DNA of 64,000 nt, from assembly GCA_035297145.1 (NCBI GenBank), contig DATGZN010000092.1, positions 89,052 to 153,051 on the forward strand, in the 5' to 3' direction. The translations under genes and the position numbers were made by a program. This DNA is from QHXW01 sp035297145. GTDB taxonomy: Bacteria > Acidobacteriota > Terriglobia > Bryobacterales > Bryobacteraceae. Positions 53,157 through 59,856 of this stretch are shown in pieces (within the stretch, counting starts at the first letter, position 1; every line of letters starts with the position of its first letter). Under the pieces are notes generated by a model, which saw only the letters and a program-made list of their open reading frames with translations, made no database searches and was not told where the DNA came from.

Positions 53157-54491
53157 ATGGCCAGCAAACAGGCAACGCCTACTAACCTTTTCGCGGACAA
53201 CATCTCCCGCAAATATACCGTCACCGCGCTTTTGATGGTGGTACTGATCTTCTGCGCCTGGGCTTTGCAGCACGCCATTTCCGTCAAACAACATAACCTG
53301 CTGCGGGTCGAGGCCGCAGCAGGGCAGCAAGCCACTTTTGTGCTGACCATCGCCATGCTGGTGGAGGCGCACCAGGCGACGCACGACGACAGCCTGCTGT
53401 CCCCCCTGAACCAGGCGGCGAGCGACGCGGTCGTCAATTACGTAGCCCTGGCACCGCAGATCTTCCCGGACCTGGCGCACGACTATGGGAACGAGGCGGA
53501 CAATCGGCGCGCCTATGAGATCGATGGGCAAATGCGCGGCTTTATCAAAGCGGCCGACGACTACGCTGGAGGGGTTAACCCGGGTCTGCAGCTCCTTCGC
53601 CGCAAGGGCATAATTACGGAAGTTGACTCACTCCCCCCCGATGCCCGTCTGGCCGTGGATCAGTTCGTCCAGGACGCGTGTATTGAGGCCAAAGCCACCT
53701 GCCCCGATCTCCGGGATCGTGGATATCATATTCCGTATGCGGACGACGCGGCGGTGATTGCGAAGCTCGCGCGGCACATTCCCGCGGAGTGGAATTCGGC
53801 AGTCAACGATTTTGTCACGGGCAAGGTAGGAGAAGCGGATACCCTGGCTTCCTTTTCCGTTGTCCTCTATCTGGCGATGCTGGGCGTGCTGGCCTATGCC
53901 TTTGAGGCCGTCATCAGGCCCGCCGGCGCGGAGATCATCGGCCTGAGGGAGCATCTGGAGCAGAGGGGATCGACGGATATGCTCACCGGACTTTATAACC
54001 GCGCTATGTTTTTCAGGTTGGGCGCCATGCTCATCAGCGGCGCGCGGCGGAACAAACACAAGCTGACAGCCTTGGCCGTCGATATCGACGAGATCAAGAA
54101 AATCAACGACACCCATGGCCACGCGGCGGGAGACGCCGCCATCCGGACGGTCGCGAGGGCTTTGAACGACCTGCCGCTGCGCGGCAGCGACGTGTCGGGG
54201 CGCGTCGACGGCGCGGAATTCGGCGTCTTTCTGCTCTTGGTCGACGAAACCCACGCAGCCTTGGTGGCGGAAAAACTGCGCGCGGCGGTGGAGAAGCTGC
54301 CCTTTTCGGTAAACAACGGGAGCATTCACCTGCGGGTCAGCATCGGCGTGGGCGAGATGCAGGAGCACCACAAGACCCCCGGCGAGTTGTTCCGCGACGC
54401 GGAAGCCGCTCTGCGCCAGGCCAAGGAAAAGGGCCGCAATTGTGTTGCCGTCTACAGTGCCGCAATGGGAGCTGCGGGCGCAGCGCTGTAG
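53157..54491 (+). CDS. Membrane GGDEF protein with degenerate active site
   Basis: A 444-residue protein. ATG 53157 has AGGGG upstream and gives a natural cytoplasmic start; an open frame continues upstream without support. TM1 is at about 22-40, a periplasmic sensor-like region of about 185 residues follows, and TM2 at 229-250. A GGDEF domain begins at TDMLTGLYNR (273). The nucleotide and metal segment DIDEIKKINDTHGHAAGD is intact, but the signature is DGAEF (351-355): the first Gly and the catalytic acidic residue are replaced. It is probably inactive as a cyclase and may sense GTP or c-di-GMP or act through binding. It is divergent from the prepilin operon. Confidence 0.85.
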   Translation: MASKQATPTNLFADNISRKYTVTALLMVVLIFCAWALQHAISVKQHNLLRVEAAAGQQATFVLTIAMLVEAHQATHDDSLLSPLNQAASDAVVNYVALAPQIFPDLAHDYGNEADNRRAYEIDGQMRGFIKAADDYAGGVNPGLQLLRRKGIITEVDSLPPDARLAVDQFVQDACIEAKATCPDLRDRGYHIPYADDAAVIAKLARHIPAEWNSAVNDFVTGKVGEADTLASFSVVLYLAMLGVLAYAFEAVIRPAGAEIIGLREHLEQRGSTDMLTGLYNRAMFFRLGAMLISGARRNKHKLTALAVDIDEIKKINDTHGHAAGDAAIRTVARALNDLPLRGSDVSGRVDGAEFGVFLLLVDETHAALVAEKLRAAVEKLPFSVNNGSIHLRVSIGVGEMQEHHKTPGELFRDAEAALRQAKEKGRNCVAVYSAAMGAAGAAL

Positions 54492-54670
54492 ACGGCAACG
54501 CAATTTCAGTGGCATTCTCTTTGTCGAACCATTGAAAGTCAGCTTTCTCGCAAACCCGTGTGATGTAATCAAACTCATTGCGTGATGTTATGAGCGCCCG
54601 AGGCCTGCCACACATGTACCGAATAGATTCGCATCGGCGTGGCGGTGTTACTGTCCCCGAGGATTAACGG

Positions 54671-54718
54671 GTATCTTGTTTTTCCTGCCCTTTTCGAATC
54701 CGGACACCGCGTGGGATA
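54671..54718 (+). repeat. 48-bp direct repeat, copy 1 (beyond the 3' end of the GH26 gene)
   Basis: This stretch, beginning GTATCTTGTTTTTCCTG, matches 56752-56799 at 42 of 48 positions without gaps. The two copies flank the GH26 gene in direct orientation, 2,081 bp apart. The other copy sits in the 5' leader of that gene, ending just upstream of its ribosome site. Confidence 0.75.
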
Positions 54719-54745
54719 GTCGGTTAACAATCAATGTCGTTTGCA

Positions 54746-56740
54746 TCAGAGCCCTGATGGCAACTTGTTGCGGTTGACGATCTTCGGATCGTTCATGAAA
54801 GTCGAAGCGCCGTACTGCTCCGAGAGCGCCCAGCTCTGGGACCAGACGACGATGCCCACTACTTTTGGGAAGTTCGCTTTCACCGCCGCGAGGACCGTGC
54901 CGTAGTCTCCTGAATATGCCGTATTATTCGTCGTGCAGCCAGCCTCGGCTAGGATGATTGGCTTACCAAGGGTTGCTAAAGCGTTGTACCAAGTAGCATC
55001 TCCTGCGTCCGGCGGGTAGCTATCCCAACTCACGATATCGACATAGGAACTGCCTGGATAATAGGCCGTGTAGTTGCCGAGATCCTCATTGACGTTGTAG
55101 ATCCACAGGGCATTGGTCACGCCCTTGGTGTGCACCATATAGTTATACGTGTACTGCCAAAGCGCGATGAACTCTCCGGTCGGCTGACCAGCCCACCAGG
55201 ACCAGTTGCCATTGAGCTCCACGAACGGCCGGTACATCACAGGGCCATTGATCGCTTTCAGTTTGGCGGCAAGGGTATCCAGGTAATTGTTCCAGTTTGT
55301 ATTGAGAGCTTTACCTGGCGTGTAGATGTCGCTGAAGGTGAAACCTGTCCGCGTATTGTCATCGACGCCTGTGTATGGATTTACTGGCCACACCGAGACC
55401 TCGACGATGCCGCCGGAGGCGAGCCACTGGTTCGAGAGCGTGACCCCGTCCTCCTGGCTGCCGACCTGGCTAATCGTGGTACCGAGAATCGCCGGCGTCA
55501 GCCCCGTGCTGCCGATAGTGACGTTTGGCATCGAGCCCGTGAATTCATCCATCACGTTCCCATCCCAATAATTGGAATGCTGTCCGGAGAGGATCTGCGA
55601 GCCCGCCAGACCCTGCAGATAGGTTAACAACGCTTTGGCGCTGGCTGACGCCGTCGTCGAAGTTCTCGGGTCGCCGCCGAGAGCCGTCCAATATGTGCCC
55701 CAGCTGCTGAACCCGTACCAATTATGAGAGCTGTTTTCCTGGTACAGGAGGCCGTTATAGGTGAGCAGGAGAATCACGTTGGAGCTAACCGGGTCTTGCA
55801 CGCCGTTTCTATAGATCAGGCCGGATGCCAGTGTCCAGACATTGTTCTGTGCATCGATGATCTGGGTTGCTGACGGAATCGTCGTGCCGCTGGCTGACGC
55901 CCTCGTCGAAGTTCTCGGGTCGCCGCCGAGAGCCGTCCAATATGTGCCCCAGCTGCTGAACCGGTACCAATTATGAGAGCTGTTTTCCTGGTACAGGAGG
56001 CCGTTATAGGTGAGCAGGAGAATCACATTGGAGCTGACCGAGTCGTGCACGCCGTTTCTATAGATCAAGCCGGATGCCAGTGTCCAAACATTGTTCTGGG
56101 CGTCGACGATCTGGGACGCTGATGGAATCGTCGTGCCGCTGGCCGAAGGCCCGCGCGGATCGCCGCCGAGAGCCGTCCAATATGTGCCCCAGCTGCTGAA
56201 CCGGTACCAATTATGAGAGCTGTTTTCCTGGTACAGGAGGCCGTTATAGGTGAGCAGGAGAATCACATTGGAGCTGACCGGGTCTTGCACGCCGTTTCTA
56301 TAGATCAGGCCGGATGCAACCGTCCAGACATCCTTCTGGGCGTCGACGATCTGGGACGCTGATGGAATCGTCGTGCCGCTGGCGGATACAGTTCTTGGAT
56401 CATTACTCGATACCCAGGTGCCATTCCACGACCACCAGTTGTACGAGCTGTTTTCGTGGTACAGGAGGCCGTTGTAATAAAGCAGGAGGATGACATTTGC
56501 TGAGTAGCCTGCCGTTTTTCCGTTTTCATAGACGACGCCGGAAGCAACCGTCCAAGCATTGTTCTCGGCGTCGACGATCTGGGACGCTGATGGAATCTTC
56601 GTGCCGCTGGCCGACGTGGCCGCGCGGGCGTCAGGAGCAAGGAACAGAAGGGTCAGGAAAAGGAATGAAGCTAACAGGAGCGAAGCTGTCGAACCCGCCG
56701 TCCGGCGACCACGCCATTGACCTGATGAACTGTCATACAT
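54746..56740 (-). CDS. GH26-family glycoside hydrolase (mannanase-like) with four tandem binding-type repeats
   Basis: A 664-residue secreted protein. ATG 56740 is preceded by GGGGGACGGA and begins a signal peptide (LLLASFLFLTLLFLAPDARA). Four 75-80-residue repeats occupy 43-361, each with GTTIPSASQIVDAQ, VWTLASGLIY, VILLLTYNGLLYQENSS and W-rich ends; such repeats occur on proteobacterial glycan enzymes and are thought to bind polysaccharide. The GH26 domain is 365-660: acid/base Glu508 in YRPFVELNGNWSWW and nucleophile Glu599 in PIILAEAG. The His usually before the acid/base Glu is Val507, so the subsite differs from classic beta-mannanases. Likely acts on exopolysaccharide or hemicellulose outside the cell. 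No other glycan gene is near. Confidence 0.85.
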   Translation of the reverse strand: MYDSSSGQWRGRRTAGSTASLLLASFLFLTLLFLAPDARAATSASGTKIPSASQIVDAENNAWTVASGVVYENGKTAGYSANVILLLYYNGLLYHENSSYNWWSWNGTWVSSNDPRTVSASGTTIPSASQIVDAQKDVWTVASGLIYRNGVQDPVSSNVILLLTYNGLLYQENSSHNWYRFSSWGTYWTALGGDPRGPSASGTTIPSASQIVDAQNNVWTLASGLIYRNGVHDSVSSNVILLLTYNGLLYQENSSHNWYRFSSWGTYWTALGGDPRTSTRASASGTTIPSATQIIDAQNNVWTLASGLIYRNGVQDPVSSNVILLLTYNGLLYQENSSHNWYGFSSWGTYWTALGGDPRTSTTASASAKALLTYLQGLAGSQILSGQHSNYWDGNVMDEFTGSMPNVTIGSTGLTPAILGTTISQVGSQEDGVTLSNQWLASGGIVEVSVWPVNPYTGVDDNTRTGFTFSDIYTPGKALNTNWNNYLDTLAAKLKAINGPVMYRPFVELNGNWSWWAGQPTGEFIALWQYTYNYMVHTKGVTNALWIYNVNEDLGNYTAYYPGSSYVDIVSWDSYPPDAGDATWYNALATLGKPIILAEAGCTTNNTAYSGDYGTVLAAVKANFPKVVGIVVWSQSWALSEQYGASTFMNDPKIVNRNKLPSGL
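55671..56398 (-). repeat. Tandem ~245-bp coding repeats inside the GH26 gene
   Basis: Three nearly identical units begin at 55671, 55920 and 56160 (periods 249 and 240 bp, whole codons); a fourth, more diverged unit follows to about 56,640. Long runs are identical at the DNA level, including silent positions, so the expansion is recent or kept uniform by recombination. Confidence 0.85.
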
Positions 56741-56751
56741 TTCCGTCCCCC

Positions 56752-56799
56752 GTATCTTGTTTTTCCTGTCGTTTTCGACTCCGAACACCGAGTCGGATA
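56752..56799 (+). repeat. 48-bp direct repeat, copy 2 (upstream of the GH26 gene)
   Basis: Partner of 54671-54718, differing at six positions. It lies in the 5' leader of the GH26 gene. Confidence 0.75.
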
Positions 56800-57075
56800 T
56801 GGATCGCCCCTACTACTAGTATGGGATAAATAGATAAACTTTGATTTAAGTTTTCATAGAATCCGTGTTAATTGCAGCGCCATAAAGCAGGCAGCCGGTA
56901 ACATAGTTATTAACTTCAAGTAGTTAGTAACTTCTTTGCAGAATAACGAAGTAAGAGCAGCACGCGGCGTCAATCGTTATCCTGGTCCTTCTGGTCTTTG
57001 ACCCCTCAAAGCTCCTTTCAGACGTGCCGGCATTCGGCTAATCTTCCGGGAGACCTCTTTTTTTGAAGGGTGGTT
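56800..57075. promoter_or_regulatory. AT-rich gap with a 17-bp-spaced direct repeat
   Basis: No gene is seen. The region 56,815-56,950 is the most AT-rich of the right half. TAGTTATTAACTTC at 56904-56917 is repeated as TAGTTAGTAACTTC at 56921-56934, 17 bp apart. Each copy also contains a small dyad (GTTA/TAAC). This is a plausible operator for the divergent GH26 and cheX units. Copy 2 of the duplicated leader region starts at 57014. Confidence 0.4.
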
Positions 57076-57173
57076 ATGGCATCCCGGTTTCTCAAAGATT
57101 TCACAAACCACGCCAAGGTCCTGCAAGAGGCAGCATGACGGGGACTGCGGGCGCTCAGGAAAATGATTTTCTA
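57014..57173 (+). repeat. Duplicated cheX leader region (copy 2)
   Basis: The intact copy of the duplicated segment, spanning the leader, the 20-codon frame and the first codons of cheX. See 49464-49624 for the other copy. Confidence 0.8.
57076..57138 (+). CDS. 20-residue leader frame coupled to cheX
   Basis: ATG 57076, preceded by GAAGGGTGG, encodes MASRFLKDFTNHAKVLQEAA; its TGA overlaps the ATG of cheX (ATGA at 57135). In the diverged duplicate at 49526 the first 15 codons remain readable with mostly conservative changes (R/G, K/E, F/Y), as expected for a translated frame rather than chance. It may serve only to couple translation, or be a micro-protein. No known family. Confidence 0.5.
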   Translation: MASRFLKDFTNHAKVLQEAA

Positions 57174-57650
57174 CGGCAGGTTATGGACCGGACCGGCAGC
57201 GAATTGACGCAGGTCATCACTGATGCTGTGCTGAAGACGGTCAAAGGACTATTTAGCCAAAAAATGTATGCGGCACAGGGCCGAACCAAGCGGGACGTCC
57301 CGCCCGGTTACGCCGCCAGCGTCGTTCTGGCGCAGGGTCCATCCTCCTTCCGGCTCCGTGTTGCAGTCGACGACAACCTGCTCAAAACTCTGGTCGTGGC
57401 CGTATTCCCGCTGGAAGCCGCGAACTCCGAGGACACATTGAGGGACGTAGCGTCGGAAATTTCCAATATCCTCGGCGGGCAAGTAAAGACCTTTGTCAAT
57501 CAGAAGGGATTCGACGTGTCGAGGGACCTGCCTGTGGTCGAAAACATAGCGGCCGGCTATGAAGCCGCGACCGGCTGCATCAGTCTGAATTTTTCCATTT
57601 TCCGCAATATCCTGTCCGCTAGAAATCTACTGACCGTGTCACTCCTGTGA
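57135..57650 (+). CDS. cheX: CheX-like CheY-P phosphatase
   Basis: A 171-residue protein from ATG 57135, reached by stop-start overlap with the leader frame. It has the CheX fold pattern: a central helix with the catalytic E-x-x-N (Glu108 and Asn111 in ASEISNILGG), followed by QVKTFVNQKG, and the strand FRLRVAVDDNLLKTLVVAVF before it. CheX dephosphorylates CheY-P and so resets signalling. The cheY gene follows 25 bp downstream, so the pair is likely an operon. The N-terminus (MTGTAGAQENDFLRQ) is duplicated in the remnant at 49586. Confidence 0.8.
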   Translation: MTGTAGAQENDFLRQVMDRTGSELTQVITDAVLKTVKGLFSQKMYAAQGRTKRDVPPGYAASVVLAQGPSSFRLRVAVDDNLLKTLVVAVFPLEAANSEDTLRDVASEISNILGGQVKTFVNQKGFDVSRDLPVVENIAAGYEAATGCISLNFSIFRNILSARNLLTVSLL

Positions 57651-57675
57651 AGTCGTCGTAAAAATTGAGGCGAAA

Positions 57676-58092
57676 ATGAAAAGTGTGAAAGTAGGATACC
57701 TGAGAGCGCTGATCGTTGATGACAGCCTCACATTTCGCTCCACGATGTGGAATATGCTCAAACGAGCCGGTTTCAAGCATCTGAACTCTGCGGTAAACGC
57801 GGTGGAGGCCAACTCCAAAATGGATGCGCTCCGGTACGACATTGTTTTTCTCGACTGGCTCATGCCCGGTAAAAGCGGCATCTCCCTGCTCGAGCAGTGG
57901 CGAGAGGACAGGAGGTACGATGATGTCGCCATTATCCTCGTCACCGCTGAATCGGAGGAGCGCTGTATGCGCAAGGCGATGCAGTCCGGCGCCCTCAGCT
58001 ATATCGTGAAGCCCTTCACCGAGGAGCTGTTGAGGGAACACCTCGGGAAGGCGGTCAAATGGCTGGGCCAGAGACGAAATCCGCCGCCGTGA
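57676..58092 (+). CDS. CheY-like single-domain response regulator
   Basis: A 138-residue receiver domain from ATG 57676. All active-site residues are seen: Asp15 and Asp16 in LIVDDS, phospho-acceptor Asp60 in FLDWLMPG, Thr90 in LVTAES and Lys112 in IVKPF. No output domain is present; the tail is a short helix plus PPP. Paired with cheX in an operon. The cognate kinase is not in the window; the MCP at 47640 would need one elsewhere. Confidence 0.92.
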   Translation: MKSVKVGYLRALIVDDSLTFRSTMWNMLKRAGFKHLNSAVNAVEANSKMDALRYDIVFLDWLMPGKSGISLLEQWREDRRYDDVAIILVTAESEERCMRKAMQSGALSYIVKPFTEELLREHLGKAVKWLGQRRNPPP

Positions 58093-58374
58093 TGCGCTTC
58101 CCATAAAACCAAAGTTTTGTGTTTCTGGATCACCGCAGAATTCGGAATTGGAGGTGTTTTGTATATCGCCCCGGAAAGGTATAGTTGGGAGCGGTCAGGT
58201 TGGAGTGTACTCCAAGCTGACATGCGTTGAAACACCTGCATTTCCCGCAAGATTCTTGGAAGCTGTCCGATAAGGGCCGGGTCCGCGCCTTTGTCGGACC
58301 AGCCTGTTCGCCGCGTACTGCAGCCGCTCGATGCATTCAATTGCTTTCTTACAGAATGTTATTTAGAAAGACTC

Positions 58375-58592
58375 ATGAAGGTCAGAATGATCCTTTTCTT
58401 TTTGGTGTTTTTTGCAGCTCCCTCCGATGCAGCGGAAGCCCCACAGCGCACTCCGCTGTGAAGGCGCCGCAAGAGAACACCGGACAAGGCAACGCCAAAG
58501 CTCGGGCCGCTCCGCAATCCATAGCCGATCAATACAGTATCGCGACGGCGTTGAGGGGGACATCGCTCATAGGCGTGGCTCTTCGCAATTGA
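58375..58592 (+). pseudogene. Small secreted protein gene with an apparent frameshift
   Basis: ATG 58375 opens a typical signal peptide (MILFFLVFFAAPSDAAEAP), but the frame stops at TGA 58459. In the next frame, from about 58445, a protein-like stretch continues (HSAVKAPQENTGQGNAKARA, then IADQYSIATALRGTSLIGVA) to TGA 58590. A single one-base change near 58,440-58,455 would join them into a secreted protein of about 72 residues. Either a recent frameshift mutation or a sequence error. The 280 bp before it (58,093-58,374) shows no gene. Confidence 0.5.
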
Positions 58593-58615
58593 CATGTTCG
58601 AGCGCCGGGGGCCGC

Positions 58616-59341
58616 CTAAATCCTGAGGGCGCTTTTACTGCTTGCCTGAGGCGCAGCGGGTTTGGCGGGCTTCGCCTCCGGCTGTGCGCTTGCCACCACG
58701 ACGGGTTGCGTGGCGGCGGCTTCTTGCGCCGCGGCAACCACTTTCGGGGCGTCGGGCGCAGCAGGAGTTGCGCGACCGTATTCGTCCTGCCCGCGCCCGC
58801 CCGCCGCTGCATTCGGGGGCGCTACGGCCTGGGCCTGCCGGGCTTCCGGTTCCTGCCTTGCGCGCGTGAAGGTTGAATCAGCCACAGGCGCCGCCGGCGC
58901 CAGGGTACTGGCCGGGCCGCCGGCGACCTTCGGCTTCGACGTTACGGCGGCTTCCTGGACGGCGGCAGGCTTGGCCGCTTGAGCGGCATTTTGCGCGCTC
59001 CTGATGTGCGCATTTTCAATTGCGTAAGTGACGCCGCCCACGGCTGCGCTGCCGCCGGCGACAACTGCCGCCGCGGTCGCCGCCAGGGGAAGCGCTACGT
59101 GAATGCCGATCAGGGCAGCCTCGGTCAACGGGAAAGCCAGCCCCGCAAGAGGTGCCGCGATCATGGCCGCATGTAAGAGACCAACCGCCAGTCCAAGCGC
59201 CCCGACTGACAATGCGCCGATCGCGGCAGGAACGGCGAGAGCAGCACCTGCCACCTTTACGGCAGTAGCGGTTTTAGGATGCTCTTTTTGAAATTCATTC
59301 CAACGCTCTTTAAGATCTGAAAATGTCTGCTTAATGCCCAT
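58616..59341 (-). CDS. Hypothetical membrane protein with Ala/Pro-rich tail
   Basis: About 241 residues from ATG 59341 (MGIKQTFSDLKERWNEFQKE); the frame is open further upstream without a better start. Residues 25-110 form three or four Ala/Gly-rich hydrophobic helices (VAGAALAVPAAIGALSVGAL, GLLHAAMIAAPLAGLAF, ALPLAATAAAVVAGGSAAVG). The last 120 residues are Ala/Pro/Gln-rich and low complexity, ending SSKSALRI. The helical part has the small-residue look of pore-forming or packing helices. I do not recognise a family. The composition fits a real gene, but no neighbour gives a clue. Confidence 0.5.
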   Translation of the reverse strand: MGIKQTFSDLKERWNEFQKEHPKTATAVKVAGAALAVPAAIGALSVGALGLAVGLLHAAMIAAPLAGLAFPLTEAALIGIHVALPLAATAAAVVAGGSAAVGGVTYAIENAHIRSAQNAAQAAKPAAVQEAAVTSKPKVAGGPASTLAPAAPVADSTFTRARQEPEARQAQAVAPPNAAAGGRGQDEYGRATPAAPDAPKVVAAAQEAAATQPVVVASAQPEAKPAKPAAPQASSKSALRI

Positions 59342-59856
59342 GTTAAAACTTTCAATGACAGTTAAATACTGACCAGACAATATTAAACCCGCCGCAGTTA
59401 ACATGGGGTTAAGGTGCTGGTGATGACACTGGATTGAGCTCATCTATAACGTGAAATCAGTCACTTAAACATTATGAGGAAAATACGCCGGCCTTTGACC
59501 GGGAAGCCTTGCTTCTGCCTACCTGCGCTTGCTGGGGTCACTCCTCTAAGGGTTCAAAATTGTACGCTAAGCCACCAGCCTGGGAGCCTGGGCGGGCGAC
59601 CGCAAGGGGCGTAATTTCCCGTTTCTGAGCCCGCCGTCTCTGCGCCAGTGGTAATGGTCGAATATGCCGCAAAACAACGAGACGCGCCCGCCGTAAAAAT
59701 GACGCCGGAACAATCGCGGAAGCAAATCGCGGAAGCAAAACGTTTGCCGCTGGATGGCGGCCAACGCCGGCTATAACCGCGAAGCCATAAACCAAATGAG
59801 GCCCTGTCCCACGCTTTTTTCCTTCCTAACTTACGAAGGCAAGAGTCAGGAGCAGG
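59342..59856. other. 515-bp gap with a possible Sel1-protein remnant
   Basis: No complete gene is seen. The plus-strand frame 59654-59776 reads MVEYAAKQRDAPAVKMTPEQ then SRKQIAEAKRL, which resembles the C-terminal end of Sel1-repeat proteins (MTPEQ-IAEAQRLA from memory), then goes out of phase. It may be the tail of a decayed Sel1/TPR gene. A direct repeat of CGCGGAAGCAAA at about 59,716-59,738 lies within it. The last 60 bp before 59857 must hold the end signal of the giant gene; no strong hairpin with T-run was found. Confidence 0.25.
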
